From JBAXEO01 sp963789515 (GTDB taxonomy: Bacteria > Actinomycetota > Coriobacteriia > Anaerosomatales > JAAXUF01), in assembly GCA_963789515.1 (NCBI GenBank), contig CAWBKW010000004.1:516031-580030 (forward strand): a DNA stretch of 64,000 nucleotides. Direction: 5' to 3'. The first letter of the stretch is position 1; each line of letters opens with the position of its first letter. Shown here piece after piece: positions 47,890 through 57,796 of this stretch. Under the pieces are notes generated by a model. The model saw only the letters and a list, made by a program, of their open reading frames with translations, was not told where the DNA came from and searched no databases. The position numbers were made by a program, and so were the translations under genes.

Positions 47890-49440
47890 ATGAATAAACC
47901 AGCTTTGAATGGACCGCCGACGCCGGAAGATTTTCAACGGCAGCTCTCCGAAATGATGCGGCAGCATTTCCGCCAAAGGGGCACCGCCCCCGCCGGCGAG
48001 CCCGCGGACGCCGGCGCATCCACTGCCCACGAGCAATCGGCCAGGCCCGACCAGTTCGAGTTCAATTATAAACCGCGCGAGGTTAAGGACTACCTCGACC
48101 GGTTCGTCATCCAGCAGGACGAGGCCAAGAAAGTGCTCAGCGTCGCCCTCTGCGACCACTACCACCATGTCCGGCTGGCCCTGGAAGGCAAGGAATCGCC
48201 GAACTACGCGAAGCAAAACATCATCCTCATCGGCCCCACCGGCGTCGGGAAGACTTTCCTGATCCGCAGCGCGGCCGATCTGATCGGCGTGCCCTTCGCT
48301 AAGGCCGATGCCACCAAGTTCTCCGAGACCGGCTACGTGGGCGGCGACGTCGAAGATATGGTGCGTGACCTGTTGCGCCTGGCCGACGGCGACGTCACCC
48401 GCGCGCAGTACGGCATCATCTACATCGACGAAATCGACAAAATCGCCGCTGCCAACAACTCCGTGGGTCGGGACGTCAGCGGCCGTGGGGTGCAGACCAA
48501 CCTGCTGAAGCTGATGGAGGAAACCGAAGTCCCGGCGCGCTCCGCCAACGACATCGCCGGCCAAATCCAGGCGATGATGGAGTTCACCCAGCGCGGCAAA
48601 AAAGCGCCCGCCACCGTCAACACCAAGCACATCCTGTTCATCGTCAGCGGCGCCTTCGGCGGGCTGGACAAGATCATCCACAAACGGCTGCGCGAGGCCA
48701 CGATCGGCTTTGCCGCCAAGGAACGCCCGCTCGAGACCGCAGAGGATGTCCTCGGCCACGCTCAGACGCGCGACTTCATCGAGTTCGGTTTCGAGCCCGA
48801 GTTTATCGGCCGCCTCCCGGTGCGCGTGGTCTGCCAGTCCCTCAAGGTCGACGACCTCTTTCTGATTCTCAAAAGCTCCGAGGGCAGCATCATCCGCCAA
48901 TACGAGCAGGATTTCGCCGCCTACGGCATCGAAGTGCACTTTGCCGACGAAGGCCTCCGCCGCATTGCCGAGCGCGCCGCCGACGAGCAGACCGGCGCGC
49001 GCGGGCTCATGACCGTCTGCGAGCGTGTCTTCCGCGACATCAAGTTCGAGCTGCCCTCCACCAAGGTGCGCCGCTTCGTCGTCACCCGCGAACTCGTGGA
49101 CGACCCCGCTGCCGAACTCCAGAAGATACTGACTGAGCCGGAGCTCGAGGAACGAATCGTCACCCGCCAACTGGTGGACGAGTATGAGCGCCGCTTTGTC
49201 CAGGCTCACGGCATGCGCATCCGTTTCACCGAAGCCGCCGCCGACATGCTGGTCAGGGAAGCCGTCGAGAAGGGCCAGTCCGTCCGCGACCTCTGCGCCA
49301 CCCGCTTCAAGGACTTCCACTTCGGCCTGAAGCTCATCACCCAGAACTCCGGCCCCCAGGAGTTCGTCATTGATACCGACGCCGTCCAGGCCCCGGACAA
49401 GGTCCTAAGCGACTGGGTCGTCGCCAGCTACCGCAAGTAG
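47890..49440 (+). CDS. ClpX-like AAA+ unfoldase lacking the zinc-binding domain
   Basis: A 516-residue intact protein from ATG 47890. AAA+ features are Walker A GPTGVGKT (115-122), pore loop GYVGGDVE (149-156), Walker B IIYIDEID (~176-183), arginine-finger region FEPEFIGRLPVR, and sensor 2 QTGARGLMTV. It keeps an IGF tripeptide (272-274) at the place where ClpX contacts ClpP. In place of the ClpX N-terminal C4 zinc finger it has ~55 residues rich in Ala/Pro/Glu. It also has a ~100-residue C-terminal extension ending LSDWVVASYRK. It may be an alternative ClpP partner with different substrate choice. No clpP is in the window. Confidence 0.87.
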   Translation: MNKPALNGPPTPEDFQRQLSEMMRQHFRQRGTAPAGEPADAGASTAHEQSARPDQFEFNYKPREVKDYLDRFVIQQDEAKKVLSVALCDHYHHVRLALEGKESPNYAKQNIILIGPTGVGKTFLIRSAADLIGVPFAKADATKFSETGYVGGDVEDMVRDLLRLADGDVTRAQYGIIYIDEIDKIAAANNSVGRDVSGRGVQTNLLKLMEETEVPARSANDIAGQIQAMMEFTQRGKKAPATVNTKHILFIVSGAFGGLDKIIHKRLREATIGFAAKERPLETAEDVLGHAQTRDFIEFGFEPEFIGRLPVRVVCQSLKVDDLFLILKSSEGSIIRQYEQDFAAYGIEVHFADEGLRRIAERAADEQTGARGLMTVCERVFRDIKFELPSTKVRRFVVTRELVDDPAAELQKILTEPELEERIVTRQLVDEYERRFVQAHGMRIRFTEAAADMLVREAVEKGQSVRDLCATRFKDFHFGLKLITQNSGPQEFVIDTDAVQAPDKVLSDWVVASYRK

Positions 49441-49510
49441 CCCCCCGTCTTCCCCTCAAAAAGCGCCAGAATCAGGCGCTCCGCCCACCCTTTCTGCACC
49501 GGAGCGCTCC

Positions 49511-49570
49511 CATACATATAAAGCCCATATAAATACCATATAGATACCATATAAAGCCCATAACAATACC
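49511..49570. repeat. AT-rich degenerate tandem repeat after the ClpX-like gene
   Basis: Short units of about 14 bases (CATATAAAGCC, CATATAAATAC, CATATAGATAC, CATATAAAGCC, CATAACAATAC) follow one another. They form a conspicuous AT island in GC-rich DNA, ending just before ACACCGGTGT (49572-49581). Confidence 0.7.
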
Positions 49571-49640
49571 AACACCGGTGTTGGTCCAGTGCTGGTGCCT
49601 GGTCCTGCAGGGTGGCAGATAGCGGCCTCCGCCGCCGTTC

Positions 49641-50309
49641 CTAAGCTTTCGGCACGATAGCGGTGACTTGCTTCGGATCGTCTTCCCAGCCGTCGATCTG
49701 CTGGCGCGTGCGGATGAAGACGCGCATTCCGGCGGGCGGCGCGCCAAATCGGGTCGACATACAAGTCAGTGATATCGCTCAGGCCGCGCGAGGGGGCGGG
49801 CAGCAGCCCGAGCGTGACGAAGTTCCAGGCGTACGAGACCCCGGCGCTGCAAGGACCAACGCCAAGGACGATAACCGGCGCGGCGGGTTTGCCGGACGAC
49901 TTCGAGCTTGATGGCAACCTGACCGCCGCTGTTGGTGATGACGAGCGCGCCCACAGGGTTCTGACCGAACTTCGGCGGGCTGGGCGGGGCAAGCAGCGGC
50001 GTCCAGGCCGATGGCCGCGCGGGCGGCGTTGATCTTGTTGAAGAGCTGCGAGCCGGTCAGGTAAGTGGCCTGGCCCATCCGGCGTCGGGTGCGGGTTTCC
50101 CGGGCAGCGCGGCTCCAGGCTGCACGCTGCTCGTCAGTGAGCACCCGCCAGCGGGCCGAGGTGCGGCCCAGGTTGGAGCGAATGCGCATCTGGGCCGGCG
50201 TGCGGGGGTTCTTGGGCTTGACGTGCTGGCGCCGGATTTGGCCATGGCGGCTCTTGTAGCTGACTGACGTGCCTTGCTTGCCACTTTGTGGGGTGGTGAG
50301 TTCTCTCAT
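49641..50309 (-). CDS. Conserved hypothetical protein with R/W-rich N-terminal domain, frameshifted
   Basis: ATG 50309 starts RELTTPQSGKQGTSVSYKS, RHGQIRRQHVKPKNPRTPAQ, then RIRSNLGRTSARWRVLTDEQ and RAAWSRAARETRTRRRMG. After that come TGSQLFNKINAARAAIGL and, in shifted frames, VGALVITNSGGQVAIKLEV, PVIVLGVGPCSAGVSYAWNF and RVFIRTRQQIDGWEDDPKQV with stop at 49641. Breaks lie near 49955, 49900 and 49745. I do not know the family. The N-terminal half recalls small proteins found beside phage-like genes, but no phage gene is near. Confidence 0.6.
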
Positions 50310-50500
50310 AGTGCCTGGCGGACCGGCCGGCTGGCGGCGCTGGTTACCCACCGCGCGCCGCGCGCCGCGAAGGGGCATTCCCGCCCCAACGGCCCGATCA
50401 GGCATGAAAGCATGGATGCTGCGCCCCACGCAACACCGTTTCGCTCCGCTTCGGCGACCTCAGCCTCCCCGGCGCCCGCCACGGGGCCCTGCTCCCGTCA

Positions 50501-50518
50501 ATGGGGTGTTGACCCCAT
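50501..50518. promoter_or_regulatory. Dyad upstream of the methyltransferase, related to the 28155 palindrome
   Basis: ATGGGGT and ACCCCAT arms around GTTG, 28 bases before the chosen start codon. The arms are identical to the inner part of the perfect palindrome at 28155-28180. A second small dyad, CATAATG-AG-CATTATG, covers the start region itself (about 50544-50559). Confidence 0.45.
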
Positions 50519-50546
50519 GGCCGACGTGACATTCCGCACTATCATA

Positions 50547-51641
50547 ATGAGCATTATGCAAGCTACTAATAAAATGCTGGAAACATTGACTGAAACTCAA
50601 GCGCCGGTGCTGAAGGTGCTGGAAGCGCCGCGGTCGGCGGCGCCGGCGCTCGATCACATCCTGCAAACCGGCCTGGGCTTCTGGGCCTCGAAGACCCTGC
50701 TCAGCGCCGTCGAACTGGGCGTGTTCACTGTGCTGGCCCGCGGCCCCCTGGACGCCGAAACCCTGCGCCAGCGCCTCGGCCTGCATGCGCGCAGCGCCCG
50801 CGACTTCTTCGACGCCCTCGTCGCGCTGAAGTTCCTCGAACGCAGTCACGGCAAGTATTCCAATACCCCGGAAACCGATTTCTACCTCGACCGCAATAAG
50901 CCGACCTACGCCGGTGGCATCCTGGAGATGTGCAACGCACGGCTCTACACCTTTTGGGGGTCGCTCACCGAGGCCCTGCGCAGCGGTCAGCCGCAGAACG
51001 AGGCGAAGACCGGCGGCGACTTTTTCGGCGCCATCTATCGCACGCCGGAATCGCTGGAGAGTTTCCTGAGCGGCATGACCGGCATCAGCCTCGGCGCCGG
51101 GATGGCCATCGCCGAAAAGTTCCCGTGGCAGGAGTATCGCACCTTTGTCGACATTGGCGCCGCCCAGGGAGCCGTGCCGGTGCAAGTGGCCCTGAAGCAT
51201 TCGCACCTGCGAGGCATCGGCTTTGATCTGCCCCAGGTGCGACCAGTGTTCGAGAAGTATATCAAGGCCAACGGTGTGGCTGACCGCGTGCGGTTCGAGC
51301 CGGGCGACTTCTTCAAGGACCCGTTGCCCAAGGCGGACGTCATCATCATGGGCCACATCCTGCACGACTGGAACCTCGAGCAGAAACGCACGCTTCTGGC
51401 TAAAGCCTACGCCGCGCTGCCCGCGGGCGGCGCGCTGATCATTCACGAAGCGATCATTGACGACGACCGCCGCCAGAACGCTTTCGGCCTGCTGATGAGC
51501 CTGAACATGCTCGTCGAGACTCCCGGCGGCTTCGACTACACCGGCCGCGATTGCCAGACCTGGATGCACGCCGCGGGCTTCCATAAGACGCGCGTCGAGC
51601 ACCTCGTCGGCCCCGACTCCATGGTCATTGGCATCAAGTGA
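50547..51641 (+). CDS. SAM-dependent O-methyltransferase (family 2, PF00891-like)
   Basis: The protein is intact. Possible starts are ATG 50547, 50556 and 50574; I chose 50547. The N-terminal dimerisation domain reads GFWASKTLLSAVELGVFTVL, LGLHARSARDFFDALVALKF. SAM motif I is FVDIGAAQGAVPVQVA, followed by GIGFDLPQV, RFEPGDFFKDPLPKADVIIM and the GHILHDWNLEQK segment with the catalytic-type histidine. The C-terminus has GGALIIHEAIIDDDRRQNAF and the TWMHAAGF motif. Such enzymes methylate hydroxyls of small aromatic or polyketide molecules; no biosynthetic cluster is next to it, so the substrate is unknown. Confidence 0.87.
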   Translation: MSIMQATNKMLETLTETQAPVLKVLEAPRSAAPALDHILQTGLGFWASKTLLSAVELGVFTVLARGPLDAETLRQRLGLHARSARDFFDALVALKFLERSHGKYSNTPETDFYLDRNKPTYAGGILEMCNARLYTFWGSLTEALRSGQPQNEAKTGGDFFGAIYRTPESLESFLSGMTGISLGAGMAIAEKFPWQEYRTFVDIGAAQGAVPVQVALKHSHLRGIGFDLPQVRPVFEKYIKANGVADRVRFEPGDFFKDPLPKADVIIMGHILHDWNLEQKRTLLAKAYAALPAGGALIIHEAIIDDDRRQNAFGLLMSLNMLVETPGGFDYTGRDCQTWMHAAGFHKTRVEHLVGPDSMVIGIK

Positions 51642-51870
51642 TCCCGGCACGGGCCGCGTGATCGCTTTGCCGCCAATCGCTCCGGCTTCCGAAGGAGTTC
51701 ACGCCGTCGGCCCCTTGCGGGTGCTGTCCGCGCGTTAGCACTTGGAAGTAATGTTCAATAGCGCCCTGGAGCCAACGCCAAGGCACAAGTGTGACAGGGG
51801 CACAACGGCTTCCAGCGCCGGGCGCCTTCACCTGCTCGCCTCTTGGCGTCTTTGCTTTAAACCTCGTTGC

Positions 51871-54800
51871 TCACCTCTGTTGGGCCAGGCGGAAATAGCG
51901 TGCCGCATTTGTGGCCTCGATCGTTACCACGTAATTGGTGCCACTGATGGCAGGTGTGGTGGCATCCGTACTCCACTTCCCCGGCGGCGAAAGCGAAGGG
52001 GAGGCTTGCAACACAAACACCGGCGAGTTCGTCGGCCATCGCAAGTCGAAGCCGCTGCCGGCAACGACCAGGGTCAGTTCCGGCGGCGCAGGTGGCGTAA
52101 CGGATGCCCATGTCAACCGACGCGCACTTCGTCCGCGACAAGCTTCGCCGGGCTGGCGGTGCTCCCGCCGGCGCGGAAGAAGAAGCGGTCGATGCTCGAC
52201 AAGTCAGTGCCGCCTGCGCCCGCGTTGCCGAGTGTTGCAGGCGGAGGGTCGGTCGCGCCGAACGTTGGGCTGTTGGGATTCAGCCATAGATCGCAAAGGT
52301 CATCGGTCCCGGTCGCATTGTTGAAGCGGTAGCGCCCAACCACGAAAACCGTTTCGCCCGCCATGAAATTGTTTCCGGCCCACGCTCCATAGGTCGTCCC
52401 GGTCAGTTTGGAAACGCCCAGGTTGAAACCGCCCGTGCCGTTTGGGCGGATATTCACCTTCGTGCCGAAGGACGTCCCAGTGCCGGTCGTGAAACCGGCG
52501 AGCGTGCCCTCGCTTGTGAACGAAGCGCCAAGGGTGTCAACGCGCATGGCAAACGAGAAGTAAATCTCGCCGCTCGTCAGGTTCGTGCCCAGCGGCAGGC
52601 GCAGGCTCATGCTGGTGCTGCTCCAGGTCAACCGGTTGCCCGCCGCCGGCGCCAGGCCGGATACCCCTAGACTGCCGCTCTCGATGATTCCGCTGGTGCC
52701 GCCATTGAGCAGCCAGCCGCCCTGACCCTCGAGGTTGGTGCCCGGATCGTAATCGAAGGAATCCTGGAGGGGCAGGGCAGGGGGCGGAGCGGGCGGCGCA
52801 TTGCTGATGGTCAGTATGGCAGTAGAACTGGTCACGGCACCGAAGGCGTTACTCACAACGACACGATACTCGCCGGCTTGGGCTGCTTGAATGTTAGTCA
52901 GTGAAAGCGCCGCATTCGTCTGGCTGGCGAGCGCGGTAGTAACATTATGGAACCATTGGTAACGCAGCGGCGACGTGCCATAGGCGGTCACGGCGAATGT
53001 GACCGTGGCGTTGGTCGGGACCGTCTGGCTCACTGGCTGCGATACAATGTAAGGCGCGACATTCGTCGTGCTGCCCGGGTTTGTGCCCGCGACCAGAATC
53101 TCCTGGCCATCGCTCACGCCGTCTCCGTCCGTGTCCCAGTTGTTCGGGTTGGTGCCGAATACAGTCAGCTCGGCCTCATCGCTCAGGCCGTCGTTGTCGG
53201 AGTCCCGGTTCCGGACGATCACCAGGCGTGGCCCGTTCACCGGGTCGCCTTCGCGCGAGACGAAGCTCAAGCCGTCCTCATCCTGAGCGTCGCCGTAAAA
53301 CCGAACTCCCCGGGCAAGCAGAAACGAAACGTCCCCGCCCGGCGCGCCGCGCACGAAATCGGTCACATTTAGCGTGCGGTCCCCGAGCGCGGCGTCGGCG
53401 AAAATCTGGCCGACAACCTTTGCCCCGTCGCCGGCGCCCAGGATGAAGTTGTTCGTGTAATTCAAGCCGGCGGGGACGTTTTGGGCCAGGTTCGGCGCGG
53501 CCGCCCAGGTCAAGTTGGTTTGCGACCACGCGTTGTTGGTCAGGCCGTACACGTTGGCCTGCACGTTGCTGCTGCCATTAATCGAGGCCGCCCGGACGGT
53601 CAGCAGCGCGAACTGAATGTCCGGCGTGTAAATGACCGGCAAATGGAACTTCATGAAGGCCGCGCTGCGGCCGGTGGAATTGGTGGAGTTATTGCGCACC
53701 CAGCAAACCGAGTTGCCGCCGTAGTTCCGAGCCTGTTCGCTCCGTCCTGTGCCATGGTGTCATCTGTCGCAACCACCGTGAGCACCGGCGACTGCGGTTT
53801 GGCGGGCAGGGTGAACAGCCAAACGCTGTTCGCGCCATGCGTTCCGGCGGCAACCTGGTTGTCCGTCACCGTAGCGAGCGCGCGGACGCCGCCCGCGAGA
53901 CTGTCGCTGACCTCCTGGAGGAGCGCGCGCTGGCCGGCCGGCAGATTCCAGGCACTAACGTCGAGGATCGTGTCGACACTGGCGGAGTCATTGGCGGAGA
54001 ACAGCCGATAGACTCGCGGGCCGGCCTCATAGGTGGCCATTAGCTTGAGCGCCGTTGCCCCCGAGCCTTGGGCGACCCTCAAACGATCACGCCCCGGCGC
54101 GGCCGCCTGGTTGAAGAGCCGCCATACCTCGCCCCCCTTCGTGACGCCGCCGATGTTGTAGGGGGAGTTTGTGTTGTCCACGAAATGCGTGCCGTTCTTC
54201 TTAATCGGCACGGTGCTGCTAATAGAGCGTCTGGCTGAGCTTGAAACAGTAGAGTTCGCGGCAGTCATTGCTGACCAGCGTGGCCGAAATGGCGGCCAGC
54301 CGCGTAAACTGCGAGGGCGAATCCAGCGTCTCGGCATCGTGTCGAACACGGCGGCGGTGTGGGCGTTGAATTCGGAAATGCTCGTGGGCAGGCGAGGTTC
54401 CGGCGCCATGTCGGCGGTGAGCCAACCGTGCAGCGATTGAAGGTGGCTGCCGAAGGTGCTGACCGCCGAGTTATACTCGTGATAGTCATACTGGTGGATC
54501 AGCGAGAAGTTAGCGTCCGTCTGACCGAGGAAGTTCACGTGGCGATTCAGGATGATGGGTTGGCCCCAGCCCGTGTAGTCGCCGCTCGCGTTGCCCGCCG
54601 TGACTGGTGCGACAATGCGCGCGGCCAGCGACTTGCCATATCGCGCGTTCACGTCTGCCAGGGCGCACTGGATCGCGTCGGAGGCCAGCTTCAGCCGCTC
54701 GAGATAATCCGACACCGTGGGTCCGCCCGTAAGGTCCGGCTCGTTCCACATCTGGAACCGTTCCACGTCGAACTCGCGCCCGAGGTAGAATGCCTGGAAG

Positions 54801-55335
54801 TAGTAATGCTGCCACAGTTCCCATTTGCCGCCCAATCGCTGGCGCTCGCGATCGGGAACGTGCCCGCGCTGGCTTCAATGCTAATGAGAATCTGGATGCC
54901 GAGCTGCCGCAAGGACGCACAGGTGTAATAGGGCTCAAGGATGTTCGATCCGTGTTGCTGGGTGAGGCGGTAGCGGTTCGTCAGGTAGGGCCAGTTGATG
55001 TAGCTCGTGTTGAGCGGGTCGGCCCGCAACGCGGCGCGGCGGCTCAGGAAACTGGCCTGGTCGGTTACTCCATCGCCGAAGCCCGCAATGTCATCACTGG
55101 CCTCGATCAGACTCGCTGTCAGGAACACCCGTGCGCCGGTGACACCGGAATAACGCCACCAATCGCGCGTGTTGCTGCCGGGAACGAAATGGCCGGAGTT
55201 GTAGGCCAACAACCCTGGCGTGCTCCCCAGGATGTCTGTGCGCACCGTTAGGGTCGCGGCGGAAACCTCGGGCGCTGAGATCAGCAAGCCTAGAACAATC
55301 GCTACCGTGCACCCAGTCAGTCGCGAGGCAGGCAT
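51871..55335 (-). CDS. Multidomain secreted glycoside hydrolase-like protein, frameshifted
   Basis: ATG 55335 with signal peptide VAIVLGLLISAPEVSAATL. The first ~450 residues form a clan-A-like TIM barrel: FDVERFQMWNEPDLTGG carries the expected acid/base glutamate and LPTSISEFNAHTAAVFDT the expected nucleophile. These features resemble agarase/GH39-like enzymes, but the family is not certain. Next are a DNRLRE/CBM96-like domain (FMKFHLPVIYTPDIQFALLT), thrombospondin type 3 calcium loops (DSDNDGLSDEAELTVFGTNP), an Ig-like domain (PLRYQWFHNVTTALASQTNA), and a jelly-roll-like domain. The tail ends NAARYFRLAQQR at 51871. Breaks occur near 54840, 54340, 54250, 53720 and 52110. Confidence 0.82.
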
Positions 55336-55413
55336 GAGAATATCACAAGTGTGGTTGACTGTTCAGCCGACTCTCCGGCATTAACGCCAAACGTGTGCGG
55401 CAAGTTTCACGAC

Positions 55414-55446
55414 AAAAAGCCCGCGCAGGCAGTACCCTGCGCGGGC
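55414..55446 (-). terminator. Intrinsic terminator of the PEP-CTERM protein gene
   Basis: A perfect 11-base stem GCCCGCGCAGG / CCTGCGCGGGC (55419-55429 and 55436-55446) is followed on the minus strand by TTTTTG. It lies ~20 bases past the stop of the gene at 55467 and separates it from the glycoside hydrolase gene. Confidence 0.88.
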
Positions 55447-55466
55447 CGATGCAAATGGCGATCGGG

Positions 55467-56564
55467 TTAGCTGTTGCGACGGCGCATTGCCAGGAAGCCC
55501 GCCAGACCTAGCCCGAGCAGCGCAAAACTCGAGGGCTCAGGGATCAACACCAAGCCACGAAATATTTGGCTCGTCCCGGCGGTGGCGAGCAAGCTCGCCG
55601 TGCCAGTGACGCCGGTGTCCAAATAGCCGACTATCTTGTTGGCTGTGCCGGCGCTGCTTTCACCGGTGGTCGCATAGATCGTCGGGTTCGCAAGATTGCT
55701 CCAATCCACCGCAAGCCCTCGCGCGCCGTTAGGACTGCCGCTTAGAATGGTGTAGGCCAAGCTCCAGGCAGTGCCGTCATAGGTCCACTTCTGGATACCA
55801 CCGCCTGCGGTGGCCGCACGATCATCGGCGATGTAGGCCACCGTCCCGGAAGGGCTGAAGTCAAATTCACCCGTGCCAGCGCCCGTGCCTGTGCCAAGGA
55901 GTAGTGTCGGGGTCGCAGCCGCCGTTGGCATGCCGCTGAACCCATAGATCCCCGGCCCGGAACCTGCAGAGCCAGTGTTGCCTACGTAAATATTGCCGTT
56001 GAAAATATCTGCAGCCCGGAACGTTACCAGCGTGCTCTGCAGATAGGTAGGCGTGCCTGGGGCCATGTAATAAGGACCACCCGGACCACTGCCGATGCCC
56101 CAGTAGTTGCCGCTGCCGTCTGTCAGGGCAGACCGAAAGCTCACGGCGCTATACCCCACTGTGGTAGACGCCCCTATGCTAAAATTCCCGGCCATATCGA
56201 CCTGACCCACAACGCGCGGCACGGTCGCGGCAGTGGCGGTCTGGACAGTAGTCGCGCCAGGCAGTGAATTATATCCGGCAAACGTCAGGTACCGGGCATC
56301 TGCGGATAGGGAAAGAAACGCGGCAGCCGTCCTGCCGCCTTCAAGGACCACTGAACCTGAGCCGCTATTCGGGATGCTCACGCTATTCAAATACGTTCCG
56401 GACGTTGTGTATTGGTCAATGAAGGAAGTGTTTCCGGTGTTGGCGAGGGTTTCTGTGCCATTCCCTATTCGCACAACCGCGAGATTGCCGGGCAGGAGGT
56501 ACTGCGCGTGTGCCGAAATCGAAAGGCCTGCTAAGATCGCGAAAGTTGATTTAAATGCGTTCAT
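55467..56564 (-). CDS. PEP-CTERM exported protein
   Basis: The ATG at 56564 gives an intact 365-residue protein with signal peptide STFAILAGLSISAHA. The body is beta-rich and resembles a propeller (GTVAYIADDRAATAGGGIQK, GARGLAVDWSNLANPTIYAT). The C-terminus is a textbook PEP-CTERM signal: IPEPSSFALLGLGLAGFLAM followed by RRRNS, normally processed by an exosortase during export to the surface or matrix. Exosortase genes are not in the window. It ends at a strong terminator. Confidence 0.87.
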   Translation of the reverse strand: MNAFKSTFAILAGLSISAHAQYLLPGNLAVVRIGNGTETLANTGNTSFIDQYTTSGTYLNSVSIPNSGSGSVVLEGGRTAAAFLSLSADARYLTFAGYNSLPGATTVQTATAATVPRVVGQVDMAGNFSIGASTTVGYSAVSFRSALTDGSGNYWGIGSGPGGPYYMAPGTPTYLQSTLVTFRAADIFNGNIYVGNTGSAGSGPGIYGFSGMPTAAATPTLLLGTGTGAGTGEFDFSPSGTVAYIADDRAATAGGGIQKWTYDGTAWSLAYTILSGSPNGARGLAVDWSNLANPTIYATTGESSAGTANKIVGYLDTGVTGTASLLATAGTSQIFRGLVLIPEPSSFALLGLGLAGFLAMRRRNS

Positions 56565-57024
56565 GATCAATAAGGTTAAGCGTTTAAACCAGAAACGGGG
56601 TGCAATGTCCAGAAGAATCTGCAGAATGCTGCGTTATCATTGACCGCCGGCAGGCGGCGGCGGTAGCGTGCGTGCCATGTCGCGGACACGGCGCATTTGG
56701 ACACTGCTACCGGGGTTAGGTAATGGTGGGACCTACGAGAGGGGGGTGTTGGTCAACTGGCTTGCGCGCCGAAGAGCGGTGGAGGGCAGCCCCGCAGCCC
56801 CGGGTGAGGGGGTGAGCGGGGGCGGTCGCGCCGGTTCGCGCATTTGCCGCCGGTCAGGGGCCCTGGCCCGCAAGGAGGTTCAAGCAGGCACGCACCCCAG
56901 GTGGAGCCGAAGTGAAATGGATGAGATAGCGGTTGGCTGACTCGTCCATGGGGCGGAGCACTCCTCGAACCTGGTTCGAAGCAGCAGAGGCCTAGCAGCG
57001 GCATATCTCCTGGTCGGACTATCT
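56565..57024. other. Intergenic region without a recognised feature
   Basis: About 460 bases. One open frame at 56668-56940 (plus) has no recognisable domain and the composition of a non-coding GC-rich frame. I see no clear repeat or hairpin. Confidence 0.45.
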
Positions 57025-57310
57025 TTACCGGGTGTAGGACGAGAGGTCAATTCCGGCGGAGAGGGCGTCGTATTGGAAGCGGTCTCGGCCGCTGCCGGTC
57101 TCGTAGTCGGCGTAGATCCAGCGGTAGCCGAGCTGGATTGATCCCCATTTGGTGAACTGCCAATTAAGGTAGGGGAAGGCTTGCCAGGTCAGGTCGGAGG
57201 CGAGGCCGAATCCGCCGATGTCGCCGCGGACATTCAGGCTGAAGTGCTTTCCGAGCGGAGGAGTCAATCGGGTGCCGACGATGGCGTCCCACCAGTCTTG
57301 AGTGCCGGAG
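57025..57310 (-). pseudogene. C-terminal remnant of an outer-membrane beta-barrel protein
   Basis: About 95 residues: DWWDAIVGTRLTPPLGKHFS, LNVRGDIGGFGLASDLTWQA, YLNWQFTKWGSIQLGYRWIY, then DRFQYDALSAGIDLSSYTR. Alternating amphipathic strands and turn glycines match the last four to five strands of small porin-like outer-membrane proteins. The family normally has 230-300 residues, so the N-terminal two thirds are missing. Upstream lies a transposase fragment on the opposite strand, the probable cause of the truncation. Confidence 0.75.
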
Positions 57311-57394
57311 CTGTTGCATGTGCACGGACCGGCAAAGAAGGCACGAATGTTGCGCCTAAGCGGTTCGCGCTGGAACAACGAACAGTATTCCCAG

Positions 57395-57639
57395 CGGGGC
57401 AGAACCGATCTGGGCTTGGATCACTTCGAAGGGCGCAGTTGGCGCGGGTTTCATCACCACCTGGTCTTGGCCGTCTTGGGCTATCTGTTTGTCACGGTTG
57501 TCTACCTGCGCGCCAAAATTTTTTTGGTGTGACGTGGGAACAGACACTCAGGAAGATGCGGCCGTGGCTGCTGCGGTGGATCGGCTTCTGCCATTGTTGC
57601 GGGCGAAAGTTTGATGATGTTTTTGCAGACTCCACATAA
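57395..57639 (+). mobile_element. IS remnant: C-terminal fragment of an IS701/DDE-type transposase
   Basis: The frame reads RTDLGLDHFEGRSWRGFHHH, then LVLAVLGYLFVTVVYLRAKI. LGLDHFEGRSWRGFHHH is the C-terminal catalytic-glutamate region typical of IS701-like (DDE_5) transposases. After a break near 57532, TLRKMRPWLLRWIGFCHCCG follows, matching the cysteine-containing tail of such enzymes. The N-terminal ~300 residues and the terminal inverted repeats are not seen, so it is a dead remnant. Confidence 0.72.
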
Positions 57640-57796
57640 CAGAGTGATACTAGCTCGCCCTGCCAGCGCAACTACTTGGTCAAGGCGCCACTGGGTGGCG
57701 CCCTGCCAAAATTGACAGTCGATAAATTGCGGTGACATCATAGAACGGGCGGCGCATATTTCTTTCATGAAAGCAGAAAGGTCCACGCGATTGGGG

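Noticed and set aside
47884..49320. A 478-codon open frame antisense to the ClpX-like gene
   Set aside because: It mirrors the codon structure of a strongly conserved AAA+ gene and shows no domain of its own. Long antisense frames are expected in GC-rich genes.
56668..56940. Plus-strand frame of 90 codons in the gap after the PEP-CTERM gene
   Set aside because: No start signal, no recognisable domain, and composition typical of random GC-rich sequence.
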